A DNA stretch of 26,892 bases from Puniceicoccales bacterium (GTDB lineage: Bacteria; Verrucomicrobiota; Verrucomicrobiia; Opitutales; UBA953). Location: NCBI GenBank assembly GCA_031289285.1, contig JAITPT010000122.1, positions 1 through 26,892 on the forward strand, in the 5' to 3' direction. Positions within the stretch are counted from its first letter, which is position 1. Every line of letters starts with the position of its first letter. Of this stretch, positions 9,015-15,854 are shown one piece after another. A program made the translations under genes and the position numbers. The notes under the pieces are model-generated. The model saw only the letters and a program-made list of their open reading frames with translations, ran no database searches and was not told the DNA's origin.

Positions 9015-10643
9015 ATGAGTCAAGCCATCCTCGAAACCGCCCGCGAACTCGGCATAGCCGAAGAACACCTGCTCCTCTACGGGCGCGACAAAGCCAAAGT
9101 CTCGCTCGCCGCGCTCGCCAGCGCACCGCGCCCCGCTGGGCGTCTCATCCTCGTCTCGGCGCTCACGCCGACGCCTGCTGGCGAGGGCAAGACCGTCACC
9201 TCCATCGGCCTCGCGCAGGGCTTGCGCGTGCTGGGCAAACGCGCCGCGCTCGCGCTACGCCAGCCCTCGATGGGGCCGGTCTTCGGGCGCAAAGGCGGCG
9301 CGGCGGGCGGCGGCAAAAGCACCGTGGAGCCGGCCCGAGAAATCAACCTGCACTTCACGGGTGACTTCCACGCCATCACCGCCGCGCACAATCTCCTCGC
9401 CGCCGCCGTGGACAACCAGCTCCACTTCGGGCTGACGCGCCTCGCGCCCGAGGGCGTCTTGTGGAAGCGCGTGCTCGACGCCAACGACCGCGCCCTGCGC
9501 CGCATCCGCCTCAGCACCGGCAGCGCCATCGAGCGGGCGAGCGGCTTCGACATCACCGCTGCCTCTGAGGTCATGGCCGTGCTCTGCCTCGCCACCTCGC
9601 GCGAAGATTTGCGGGCGCGGCTCAACCGCCTCGTCGTCGGCTTCGCGCCCGACGGCTCGCCCGTCGCCGCCTCCGAGTTCCGCGTCACTGGCGCGATGAT
9701 GGCGCTGCTGCGCGACGCGCTGTTGCCCAACCTCGTGCAAAGCGCGGAGGGCGTCCCAGCCTTTGTCCACGGCGGCCCTTTCGCCAACATCGCGCACGGC
9801 TGCAACTCTGTCCTCGCGACGCGCCTTGCGCTCTCCCGCGCCGACTACGCGGTGACGGAGGCGGGCTTCGCCTTCGACCTCGGCGGCGAAAAGTTCATAG
9901 ACATCAAGTGTCGCCAATCGGGTCTCGCGCCCGACGCCATCGTGCTCGTGGCGACCATCCGTGCCCTCAAAATGCACGGTGGCACCGCGCTCGCCGACCT
10001 CGCCGCGCCCGACGCCCCCGCCGTCGTGCGCGGTCTGGAAAATCTCGCGCAGCACATCGAAGCCGCCCGCAGTTTCGGGCGTCCCGTGACCGTTGCCATC
10101 AACCATTTTCCCACCGACACCGAAGCCGAGACGCAAGCCGTCCGCGAGTTTTGCGCGAACGTCGGCGCGGGCTGCGCACTCTCCGACGTGTTTGCGAACG
10201 GCGGCGCAGGCGGCATCGCGCTCGCCGAGACCGTGCTCGCGACGCTCCCCGAAAAAACGCCGCCGCTCGAATACACCTACGCCGCCGACGCGCCCGTCCG
10301 CCAAAAAATCGAGGCAGTCGCGAAACGTTTTTACGGCGCGGACGGCGCGGAGTTTTTGCCGGAGGCGGAGGCGCGGCTCGCCGTTTTTGAGAAAGCGGGT
10401 TTCGGCGCGTTGCCCGTCTGCATCGCGAAGACGCAGAACTCGCTGAGCGACGACCCGAAAAAAATCGGGCGTCCGCGTGGCTTCAAAATCACGGTGCGCG
10501 ACTTCGAGTTAGCGGCGGGCGCGGGCTTCCTCGTCGCGCTGACAGGCCAAATGGTGCGTATGCCCGCCCTGCCCCGCATCCCCTCCGCCGAGGCCATTGA
10601 CCTCTCCCCCGACGGCGAAATCACCGGCCTAAAAGGCGCGTGA
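9015..10643 (+). CDS. fhs: formate--tetrahydrofolate ligase
   Basis: 542 residues, close to the family length of about 550-560. It converts formate, ATP and tetrahydrofolate to 10-formyl-THF, feeding purine and one-carbon metabolism or a Wood-Ljungdahl methyl branch. The P-loop is TPAGEGKT (about 53-60), followed by the FTHFS signature region GRKGGAAGGGK (91-101) and INLHFTGDFHAI (110-121). The usual signature ends GGGY and has an aliphatic residue after the first Gly; here they are Lys and Arg. ATG 9015 is chosen because upstream in-frame codons encode Phe-rich, non-conserved sequence from a T-run region. The gene is very GC-rich. The leader is C/A-rich without a Shine-Dalgarno sequence. No folD or other one-carbon genes are adjacent. 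Confidence 0.95.
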   Translation: MSQAILETARELGIAEEHLLLYGRDKAKVSLAALASAPRPAGRLILVSALTPTPAGEGKTVTSIGLAQGLRVLGKRAALALRQPSMGPVFGRKGGAAGGGKSTVEPAREINLHFTGDFHAITAAHNLLAAAVDNQLHFGLTRLAPEGVLWKRVLDANDRALRRIRLSTGSAIERASGFDITAASEVMAVLCLATSREDLRARLNRLVVGFAPDGSPVAASEFRVTGAMMALLRDALLPNLVQSAEGVPAFVHGGPFANIAHGCNSVLATRLALSRADYAVTEAGFAFDLGGEKFIDIKCRQSGLAPDAIVLVATIRALKMHGGTALADLAAPDAPAVVRGLENLAQHIEAARSFGRPVTVAINHFPTDTEAETQAVREFCANVGAGCALSDVFANGGAGGIALAETVLATLPEKTPPLEYTYAADAPVRQKIEAVAKRFYGADGAEFLPEAEARLAVFEKAGFGALPVCIAKTQNSLSDDPKKIGRPRGFKITVRDFELAAGAGFLVALTGQMVRMPALPRIPSAEAIDLSPDGEITGLKGA

Positions 10644-10673
10644 GCGCGGCGGGAGCAGCAGTGCGGCGAGCGC

Positions 10674-10756
10674 ATAGGTCTTATAGTACCTATAGGTCGT
10701 ATAAGTCCTATAAGACCTATTCGTCCTATTCGGCCTATAAGGCCTATCCCGTCCTA
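10674..10756. repeat. hairpin plus CCTATTCGT-type repeat, copy A
   Basis: Arms ATAGGTCTTATAG (10674-10686) and CTATAAGACCTAT (10708-10720) are perfectly complementary over 13 bp with a 21-nt loop. They are followed by degenerate 9-mers of the CCTATTCGT/CCTATAAGG type to about 10756. The same design recurs at 21110-21195. Here it lies between the convergent fhs and murF genes, 30 bp after the fhs stop, and may act as a two-way terminator or nucleoid/transcript-end element. Confidence 0.75.
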
Positions 10757-10792
10757 TAAACTCCCGCAGGCCACCAAGCCTGCTCCGGCGCT

Positions 10793-12310
10793 TCAGCACC
10801 TCGGCAACACCCGCTCCAATGCGTAAGAGCGGCTGCCCTTCACAAACACAGCCCCTGCGCTACACGCGCCCACATGCGCCTCCAAGGCCTCGATGTCACC
10901 AGCGCAAAACACGGCGTCGCGCGAGAAACCCGCTGCCACCGCGCCCTCGCCCAACAAGGCGGAGTCGCCGCCAAAAAGTGCCAGCGTGTCGCCGTCGCGC
11001 AAAGGAAGCCCGCGCCCCGTTTGCCTGTGCAGCGCGGCAGACTCCGCCCCCAACTCGTTCATGCCGCCAAGAACAAACAGGCGCGGAAAAAGTTTTTGGC
11101 GGGCAGTAAGACGGTCGAAGTGGCGGGCGGCGTCGAGCAGCGACGCAGGGTTGGCGTTGTAGCAATCGGCGTAAAAAAGACGCCCGCCGTCGAGACGGAT
11201 TTCCCCGCGTCCGGGCGAGGGACGCCACTGCGCAGCGGCAGCGCGGATGGCGGCAGGCGACGCGCCTGCGAGGGTGGCGGCGAGCGAGGCAAGCGCGGCG
11301 TTGCGCAGCATCCCCTCCGTGCAAGCAGGCATGAAAAAGTCAGGCGGCAGACTTTCGGCGGGAAACTTCGCGCCACCGTTTTCACGGACGAACTCCACGC
11401 GAAACCCGCCGTCTGGCATCTCCGCAAACACGGCGCGGAGCGCGGACGGCAACGCATCCGCCGCGCCATTTCTCGCGTCGGTTTCCGCGTCAATTTCTCC
11501 GCCAGTTTCGCCGCCAGTTTCGCCGTCAAACGTCAGCGTAAAAATGCGCCGTGCGCTCGCGCCTGTTTGCCCGCGCCACGCCGCCGCAAGCTCGCGAAAC
11601 GCGCCGAAGCGCAGCAGCTCCGCCGGAAACACCGCCGCGCCACCCTCGCGCAAGCACCGTGCCAAAACACTTTTTTCCCGCGCCACGCCGTCGAGACCGC
11701 CGACGCCCGCCAGATGGACAGGGAGCACATTCGTGACGAGCGCGATGTCGGGGCGAAGCGCGGCGGCGATAATCTCCATCTCGCCCGGCTCGCTCATTCC
11801 GCATTCGACGACGACGCCCGCCGTGTGCTGCGCCACGTCCGCCCGCAGAAGCGTCAACGGTGCGCCGAGCGTGTTGTTGAGATTTCCAGCAGTGGCGAGT
11901 GCGCCGCCCGCCTCCCCGCCGAGCATCGCAGCGAGCAAATCTTTGACGGAGGTTTTGCCCGCGCTGCCCGTGACGCCCAACACAGGCACGAACACAGGCG
12001 CGGAAAGACGGCGGCGGTGCGCGGCGGCGATTTTTCGCAAGGCCACCGCCGTATCGCCCACGAGCAATTGCGGCAGGGCCGCGTCCGCGACGGGACGTGC
12101 GACGAGGGCTGCGGCGGCACCTTTCGCGACGGCGGCGGCGAGGAAATCGTGCCCGTCGCGCTTTTCGGTTTGCAGCGCGACGAAGCAGTCGTCCGCGCAC
12201 AGCGAGCGCGTATCTATGGAAAAACCGCCGACGGCGTTGTCCGGCGTTTGCCCGCCAATCCAGACGCCGCCGGACGCCTCGCGCAAAAAGTCGTGGGAGA
12301 AATTGCCCAT
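10793..12310 (-). CDS. murF: UDP-N-acetylmuramoyl-tripeptide--D-alanyl-D-alanine ligase (MurF)
   Basis: 505 residues. MurF adds D-Ala-D-Ala to the UDP-MurNAc-tripeptide, the last cytoplasmic step of peptidoglycan precursor synthesis. The Mur ligase motifs are in order: GVTGSAGKTS (P-loop, 112-121), NLNNTLGAP (143-151), VVECGMSEPGEME (about 167-179, catalytic Glu), NVLPVHLAGVGG with the following REKS (His and the Lys usually carbamylated), and YNANPASLLDAA then LGGMNELG (C-terminal domain). An Asp/Glu/Gly/Thr low-complexity insert (GETGGETGGEID) sits in the middle domain. ATG 12310 fits the family N terminus; the frame stays open upstream but that extension is not family-like. The gene stands alone, away from a dcw cluster, and converges with fhs. 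Confidence 0.93.
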   Translation of the reverse strand: MGNFSHDFLREASGGVWIGGQTPDNAVGGFSIDTRSLCADDCFVALQTEKRDGHDFLAAAVAKGAAAALVARPVADAALPQLLVGDTAVALRKIAAAHRRRLSAPVFVPVLGVTGSAGKTSVKDLLAAMLGGEAGGALATAGNLNNTLGAPLTLLRADVAQHTAGVVVECGMSEPGEMEIIAAALRPDIALVTNVLPVHLAGVGGLDGVAREKSVLARCLREGGAAVFPAELLRFGAFRELAAAWRGQTGASARRIFTLTFDGETGGETGGEIDAETDARNGAADALPSALRAVFAEMPDGGFRVEFVRENGGAKFPAESLPPDFFMPACTEGMLRNAALASLAATLAGASPAAIRAAAAQWRPSPGRGEIRLDGGRLFYADCYNANPASLLDAARHFDRLTARQKLFPRLFVLGGMNELGAESAALHRQTGRGLPLRDGDTLALFGGDSALLGEGAVAAGFSRDAVFCAGDIEALEAHVGACSAGAVFVKGSRSYALERVLPRC

Positions 12311-12622
12311 GTGCGGCGCGTTGTCTGTCGTTCTCGCCACGGCGGCAAGCGCGTTCTGGGCACCGCCCTCCCGAGCACACGCCTCCAACGAACCGACTCG
12401 CCGTTCATTTCTCAAGTGGGAACTCGGAAGCCGCCAGCCTCGCAAGGGCGAAATTATCGGGCTATCGGGCCTGCCCACCGAAAATCTTTAGTCTGGTTAA
12501 TTATTCGGAAGAGCGGGGAGGGGGGGCGGCGGCGGCGGCGGGGAGAAACCGAGGATTTTCCTCTCAAACATGCAACAAATCATGCACTTACGACGCATCC
12601 AATATTTGGCATGTCCATCGCG
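12311..12622. other. region upstream of murF with G-run/GGC tract
   Basis: No gene is seen. Positions 12513-12544 contain GGGG, GGGGGGG, a GGC triplet run and GGGG on the plus strand, a pattern able to form a G-quadruplex in single-stranded DNA. It is about 200 bp upstream of the murF start. I cannot identify a clear murF promoter. Confidence 0.5.
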
Positions 12623-12652
12623 CTCGAATAAAAAGGCAGCCATTTTTCGCAC

Positions 12653-12681
12653 TTGACTTCAAAACAGTTTGTCGGCATTAT
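12653..12681 (+). promoter_or_regulatory. promoter-like sequence in repeat unit 1
   Basis: TTGACT (12653-12658), a 17-bp spacer and CATTAT (12676-12681) match a sigma70-type promoter at 5/6 and 4/6 positions. An ATG (12692) follows 10 bases after the -10 box, and the downstream sequence is A/C-rich like other leaders in the window. Activity is inference. Confidence 0.45.
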
Positions 12682-12788
12682 TTACAAGATGCACCTCACC
12701 ACCACCTCGCTTTGCCTCAACCGCGAACCACAACCACACCCGATTATCTCACACGCCACTCGAATAAAAAGGCAGCCATTTTTCGCAC

Positions 12789-12817
12789 TTGACTTCAAAA
12801 CAGCTTGTCGGCATTAT
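12789..12817 (+). promoter_or_regulatory. promoter-like sequence in repeat unit 2
   Basis: Same TTGACT-N17-CATTAT arrangement, 136 bp after unit 1. Here CTTGT-N11-ACAAG forms a perfect inverted repeat across the -10 box, a possible operator. Confidence 0.45.
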
Positions 12818-12924
12818 TTACAAGATGCACCTCACCACCCCCTCGCTTTGCCTCAACCACGAACTACAACCACACACGATTATCTCACACGCCACTCGAA
12901 TAAAAAGGCAGCCATTTTTTGCAC

Positions 12925-12953
12925 TTGACTTCAAAACAACTTGTCGGCATTAT
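12925..12953 (+). promoter_or_regulatory. promoter-like sequence in repeat unit 3
   Basis: Same arrangement as unit 2, with the CTTGT/ACAAG inverted repeat intact and two substitutions in the spacer. Confidence 0.45.
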
Positions 12954-13060
12954 TTACAAGACGCACCTCACCACCTCCTCGCTTCACATCAACCGCAAAC
13001 CACAACCACACCCGATTATCTCACACGCCACTCGAATAAAAAGGCAGCCATTTTTCGCAC

Positions 13061-13089
13061 TTGACTTCAAAACAGCTTGTCGGCATTAT
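13061..13089 (+). promoter_or_regulatory. promoter-like sequence in repeat unit 4
   Basis: Same -35, spacing and -10 boxes. The ACAAG half of the inverted repeat is lost (TAGAAAAC follows). If active it would transcribe into the inverted-repeat element at 13157-13552. Confidence 0.4.
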
Positions 13090-13156
13090 TTAGAAAACAA
13101 ACCTCACCACATCCTCGCTTCACATCAACCGCAAACCACAACCACACCCGATTATC

Positions 13157-13552
13157 TCACACAAAGACACGAAGACACGAAGGCTGGCGCACAAGCAAAC
13201 ACCATTGTGTTTTCGGGATGTTGAGAAAATACAAAATTTACCAAAATAACAAATGGACGGAGATGCAAGTGAAAAAGTGTCTGGCACTTTATTGCAGGCA
13301 CTTTATTGTGCGCTATAATCCTAAAAATGTCAGATGCGCCGGATCGTCCTGCGTAACCTCTTGTGGCAGTTACACTTGTTAGCTTTGTTTAATGCGCCAA
13401 CAGATGCGCCTTCACAAATCCACCAAGCGCATCTGCCACAACATCTTCTCGCAATACTTCCCCTCCAACTGCCGTTTTTTAGGTTCAATCTTCCTTATTC
13501 ACACGGGTCTTCCCATGTGCGCCAGCCTTCGTGTCTTCGTGCCTTCGTGTGA
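13157..13552. mobile_element. non-coding element bounded by 37-bp inverted repeats
   Basis: The left arm 13157-13193 and right arm 13516-13552 are inverted copies matching at 35 of 37 positions by eye. Both are built from CACGAAGA/CACGAAGG-type 8-mers ending in GGCTGGCGCACA. The 322-bp interior has no convincing gene; it holds a REP-like hairpin (13274-13290) and partial copies of the CCTAAAAACGGCAGTT motif in both orientations (about 13315 and 13467). The left arm starts where the fourth 136-bp unit breaks off. It resembles a MITE or a pair of repeats brought together; no target-site duplication is clear. Confidence 0.55.
13262..13330. repeat. REP-like hairpin with CCTAAAAA motif
   Basis: AAAGTG (13274-13279), loop TCTGG, CACTTT (13285-13290) form a palindrome. 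GGCACTTTATTG is then repeated, and ATAATCCTAAAAA follows at about 13315. The preceding GATGCAAGTGAAAAAG matches the ends of the 143-bp repeats at 13.9 and 14.07 kb. Same family as 142-190. Confidence 0.6.
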
Positions 13553-13592
13553 TTTTTCCCCTATCCAATGAAAATACACAAAAAAGACGTGA

Positions 13593-13615
13593 ATAATCCT
13601 AAAAACGGCAGTTAA
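13593..13615. repeat. 23-bp dispersed motif
   Basis: An exact inverted match to 168-190. It lies in a gene-free stretch (13553-13787) in which I see nothing else that I can name. Confidence 0.6.
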
Positions 13616-13787
13616 TGCGGGCGGTTTTGCGCAAGATTTTGGAGCAGATGCGCTTTGGGACTTTCCGAAGGAATAGCAGAGTTATTTCGAGGAAAGTAAC
13701 AATGCACAGATGCCCAAAAGATTGTGCAAGACGTGCCAGCCTCAAAAGCGAAATTCGGGTTCAAGACATAAATGAAAAGTTTGACAT

Positions 13788-14099
13788 GTGTGCCGTAGCA
13801 CGGGCACCTCGCGTGTGTGTGGTCACGGGTCAACAGTTTTGAAGCACGAGCAAGAGATGGCAGAATTGAGAGGGAGATTTACAACAGGAAAACCGAATGC
13901 AAGTGAAAAAGCGTCTGGCACTTTATTGCGCTTTATTGCGCTTTATTGCGTTCCTCGTGTGCCATACTGCGGGCGCCTCGCGTGTGTGTGGTCACGGGTC
14001 AACAGTTTTGAAGCACGAGCAAGAGATGGCGGAATTGAGAAGGAGATTTACAACAGGAAAACCGAATGCAAGTGAAAAAGCGTCTGGCACTTTATTGCG
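13788..14099. repeat. 143-bp direct repeat, two copies
   Basis: The copies at 13788-13930 and 13957-14099 are offset by 169 bp and differ at only a few positions. Both contain CTCGCGTGTGTGTGGTCACG, then AACAGTTTTGAAGCACGAG, and end in the REP-like AAAAAGCGTCTGGCACTTTA. Copy 1 ends in three tandem CTTTATTGCG decamers (13921-13950). Short reading frames run through both copies in different phases, so coding is unlikely. It may be a duplicated remnant of an older gene end plus REP element. Confidence 0.85.
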
Positions 14100-14249
14100 T
14101 TATTGCGTTCGGGAAAATACGAATCGGCACTAATTTGACACAAAAACTGCCCAAAAACCGAGTTCTGCCTTTGATTTGCGGAATTCGTGTTCATTCGTGG
14201 GTTCAAACTTGTTGTTTCTGTTTTCTGTCGCCCCCCGCGCCCCGCCAAT
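14100..14249. other. intergenic remnant downstream of GH29-like gene
   Basis: No gene is seen. GGAATTCGTGTTCATTCGTG near 14181 is a GTGTTCATTCGTGG-type sequence similar in style to the CACGAAG arms at 13.16 and 13.52 kb. I find no good terminator for the minus-strand gene ending at 14250. Confidence 0.35.
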
Positions 14250-15605
14250 TTATTCCAGCGTAAAAATCGTGTCCAATGGGTCCCATTTTGCAGAGTCGGG
14301 CAGGGTTAGCGACACACCGTTTGCGTCTTGCGAAATGGCGACGGCGGTTCCGTCGGCAAACAACTTTGCGATGCGAAATTGCTTTTTATTAGCAGGCGCG
14401 GGCAAACGAAGCGTCTTCCCCTCTGGCGGCAAAAACACATGCAGGTAAGTTTTTGTGCCGTCTTTGGAATCGAGTGCCGCGTGTTTTGTGCCGAGCAAGG
14501 GCTGATTGTTGCGCGTCACCCAAGCGGTGCTTGGGCGCGTGTTGAAAACCGAGTCGCCAACTTTCGCGGCAAACGCGCCTATGTCTTTTGCGAAGTCGCG
14601 CACACCGGGTTCCCATTTGCCGCCCGGATACGGCCCGAATGACCACGAGACACCGCCGCCGAGTTGCTGTGCGACCGCCGCTTGCAAAACCAAATAGCGG
14701 CAGGCGGCATCAATCGGCGTTTTCACGCGCCCGTCTTTGAGTGCCCGCCAATCGCCGGAAATGACCGCCCCGCGCATCCAAGTTGTCACGGGAAACGGCG
14801 TCTTGAAGGTGTTTTCGTTGAAAGCGAAGTCGGCGCATTCGCGGCGCAAACCGGCATTCTGGATAATCCACAAACCCGGGTTCGCGCTCTTAATTGTCCG
14901 GCGCAAACGTGCAGCGTCAACGTAGCGCGGCAACCCTCCATCAATGAAAAACCCGTCAATGTGCTTGCCGTAGCGTTCGAGAATTTCCGTCAGCAGTTCG
15001 TTGGTAAAGTCGTTCCAGCGAGCGGTGTTTTGGGGCGTCCGCCCGCCCGCGCCGCCGGAGTTGAAGCCGGAAACATCCAGTCGTGCTTGGTCTTCTTTAC
15101 CGAGGTCGTGTGCGTCGCTGGGGTGAAAATAAAGGATGACGCGGATGCCTTTTTCTTTAAGTGCCCGTGCGAGTTCGCCGATGACATCGCGCTTGGAAGT
15201 GTGTCCGGGCAGCCATTTTGCCATGACCTTGCTTGGGTAAAGGACGTTTATATTGGCGTGAAAAACGGTGAAGATGACGTATTGCGCCCGTGCGGTTTCG
15301 CAGAGTTTCACGAGGTCAGGGATGTCCAGATTGTCGGCAAGTTCGTCGAGATTGGCGACCGCCTTGCCGCCCTCCCAGCAGGCATCGGGGATTTTCGCCG
15401 AACGGTAATACAGCTGACGTCCGATGTAGATGTAGTGGAAAAACAGCCCGTGGTGCAGGTCTTTGTAACTCTGCATCGCGGCGTCCGGCGACGGCTGGGG
15501 GGCGGCGGATGCGGCTGGCACGGCCAATCCGCCAAAGAGAGAAAATACGCCGAGCACGGCGGCGAGCGCGAAAGCAGGGAATGTGAAGCGAACGGGCGAT
15601 TGCAT
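14250..15605 (-). CDS. secreted GH29-like (alpha-L-fucosidase-related) protein
   Basis: 451 residues with a long signal peptide (hydrophobic 8-33, likely cleavage at ASA-AP near 34-35). The middle has TIM-barrel features of alpha-L-fucosidases and relatives: HHGLFFHYIY (51-60), the ARAQYVIFTVFHAN strand (about 105-118), ILYFHPSDAHD (about 157-167), and KHIDGFFIDGG (about 214-224), where D222 fits the nucleophile position of GH29 WFDG motifs. The C-terminal 110 residues look like a small beta-sandwich. The usual HHDGF motif is altered (FHANI), so the substrate may not be fucose; it could be a new barrel subfamily. It is divergent from the PA14-like gene, 249 bp away, and alone on its strand. 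Confidence 0.6.
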   Translation of the reverse strand: MQSPVRFTFPAFALAAVLGVFSLFGGLAVPAASAAPQPSPDAAMQSYKDLHHGLFFHYIYIGRQLYYRSAKIPDACWEGGKAVANLDELADNLDIPDLVKLCETARAQYVIFTVFHANINVLYPSKVMAKWLPGHTSKRDVIGELARALKEKGIRVILYFHPSDAHDLGKEDQARLDVSGFNSGGAGGRTPQNTARWNDFTNELLTEILERYGKHIDGFFIDGGLPRYVDAARLRRTIKSANPGLWIIQNAGLRRECADFAFNENTFKTPFPVTTWMRGAVISGDWRALKDGRVKTPIDAACRYLVLQAAVAQQLGGGVSWSFGPYPGGKWEPGVRDFAKDIGAFAAKVGDSVFNTRPSTAWVTRNNQPLLGTKHAALDSKDGTKTYLHVFLPPEGKTLRLPAPANKKQFRIAKLFADGTAVAISQDANGVSLTLPDSAKWDPLDTIFTLE

Positions 15606-15854
15606 GAGGGCACGGAAGAAAAGCGTTTTTCCGGCGGACGCAATCTGCGAACAATGCAGCCGTCAACAGCGAGCACCGAAAGGACGGCGGGAGGGACGGC
15701 AGCCCGCCGCTACGGCACTGCGGCCTGCGGCACTACACGGGAACATCCTTGCCGCAAATCGTTTTTCCCTTCTAACAAAAGATGCTCCCGTTCGTTTGAC
15801 AGGAGACAACACCTACGCCGGAAACTGGCGGACACCACTTCACTTCTCGCACAC
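15606..15854. other. divergent intergenic region
   Basis: A shared upstream region of the GH29-like gene (minus) and the PA14-like gene (plus). It contains a GC-rich inverted repeat (CGGCGGG and CCCGCCG, within about 15682-15711), and TTGACA at 15796-15801, for which I see no good -10 at normal spacing. Neither gene has a Shine-Dalgarno sequence. Confidence 0.35.

Larger units (their letters stand above)
12623..13163. repeat. four tandem 136-bp units (promoter-leader module)
   Basis: CTCGAATAAAAAGGCAGCC begins each unit at 12623, 12759, 12895 and 13031, giving an exact 136-bp period. The fourth unit loses its end at about 13163, where an inverted-repeat element begins. Each unit contains TTGACT-N17-CATTAT, then about 80 bases with few G, and no conserved reading frame (136 is not a multiple of 3). 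Substitutions are concentrated in the A/C-rich part and the promoter core is conserved. CTTGT and ACAAG flank the -10 box as an inverted repeat in units 2 and 3 (one mismatch in 1, broken in 4). Confidence 0.92.

Noticed and set aside
10874..12631. Long plus-strand frame opposite murF
   Set aside because: Arg/Ala-rich antisense of a GC-rich gene with all Mur ligase motifs on the other strand.
12623..13163. CRISPR array
   Set aside because: The whole 136-bp unit repeats, spacers are not unique, and no cas genes are present.
12653..13224. Open frames of about 91-101 codons in the 136-bp repeats
   Set aside because: The period is not a multiple of three, so the frames shift from unit to unit, and the conserved part is the promoter-like core, not a peptide.
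13612..13833. 73-codon minus-strand frame in the repeat island
   Set aside because: It overlaps the first 143-bp repeat, has no recognisable domain and no coding-like composition.
14664..15854. N-terminal extension of the PA14-like protein
   Set aside because: It lies antisense to the GH29-like gene, has no domain, and would bury the TonB-like anchor deep in the protein.
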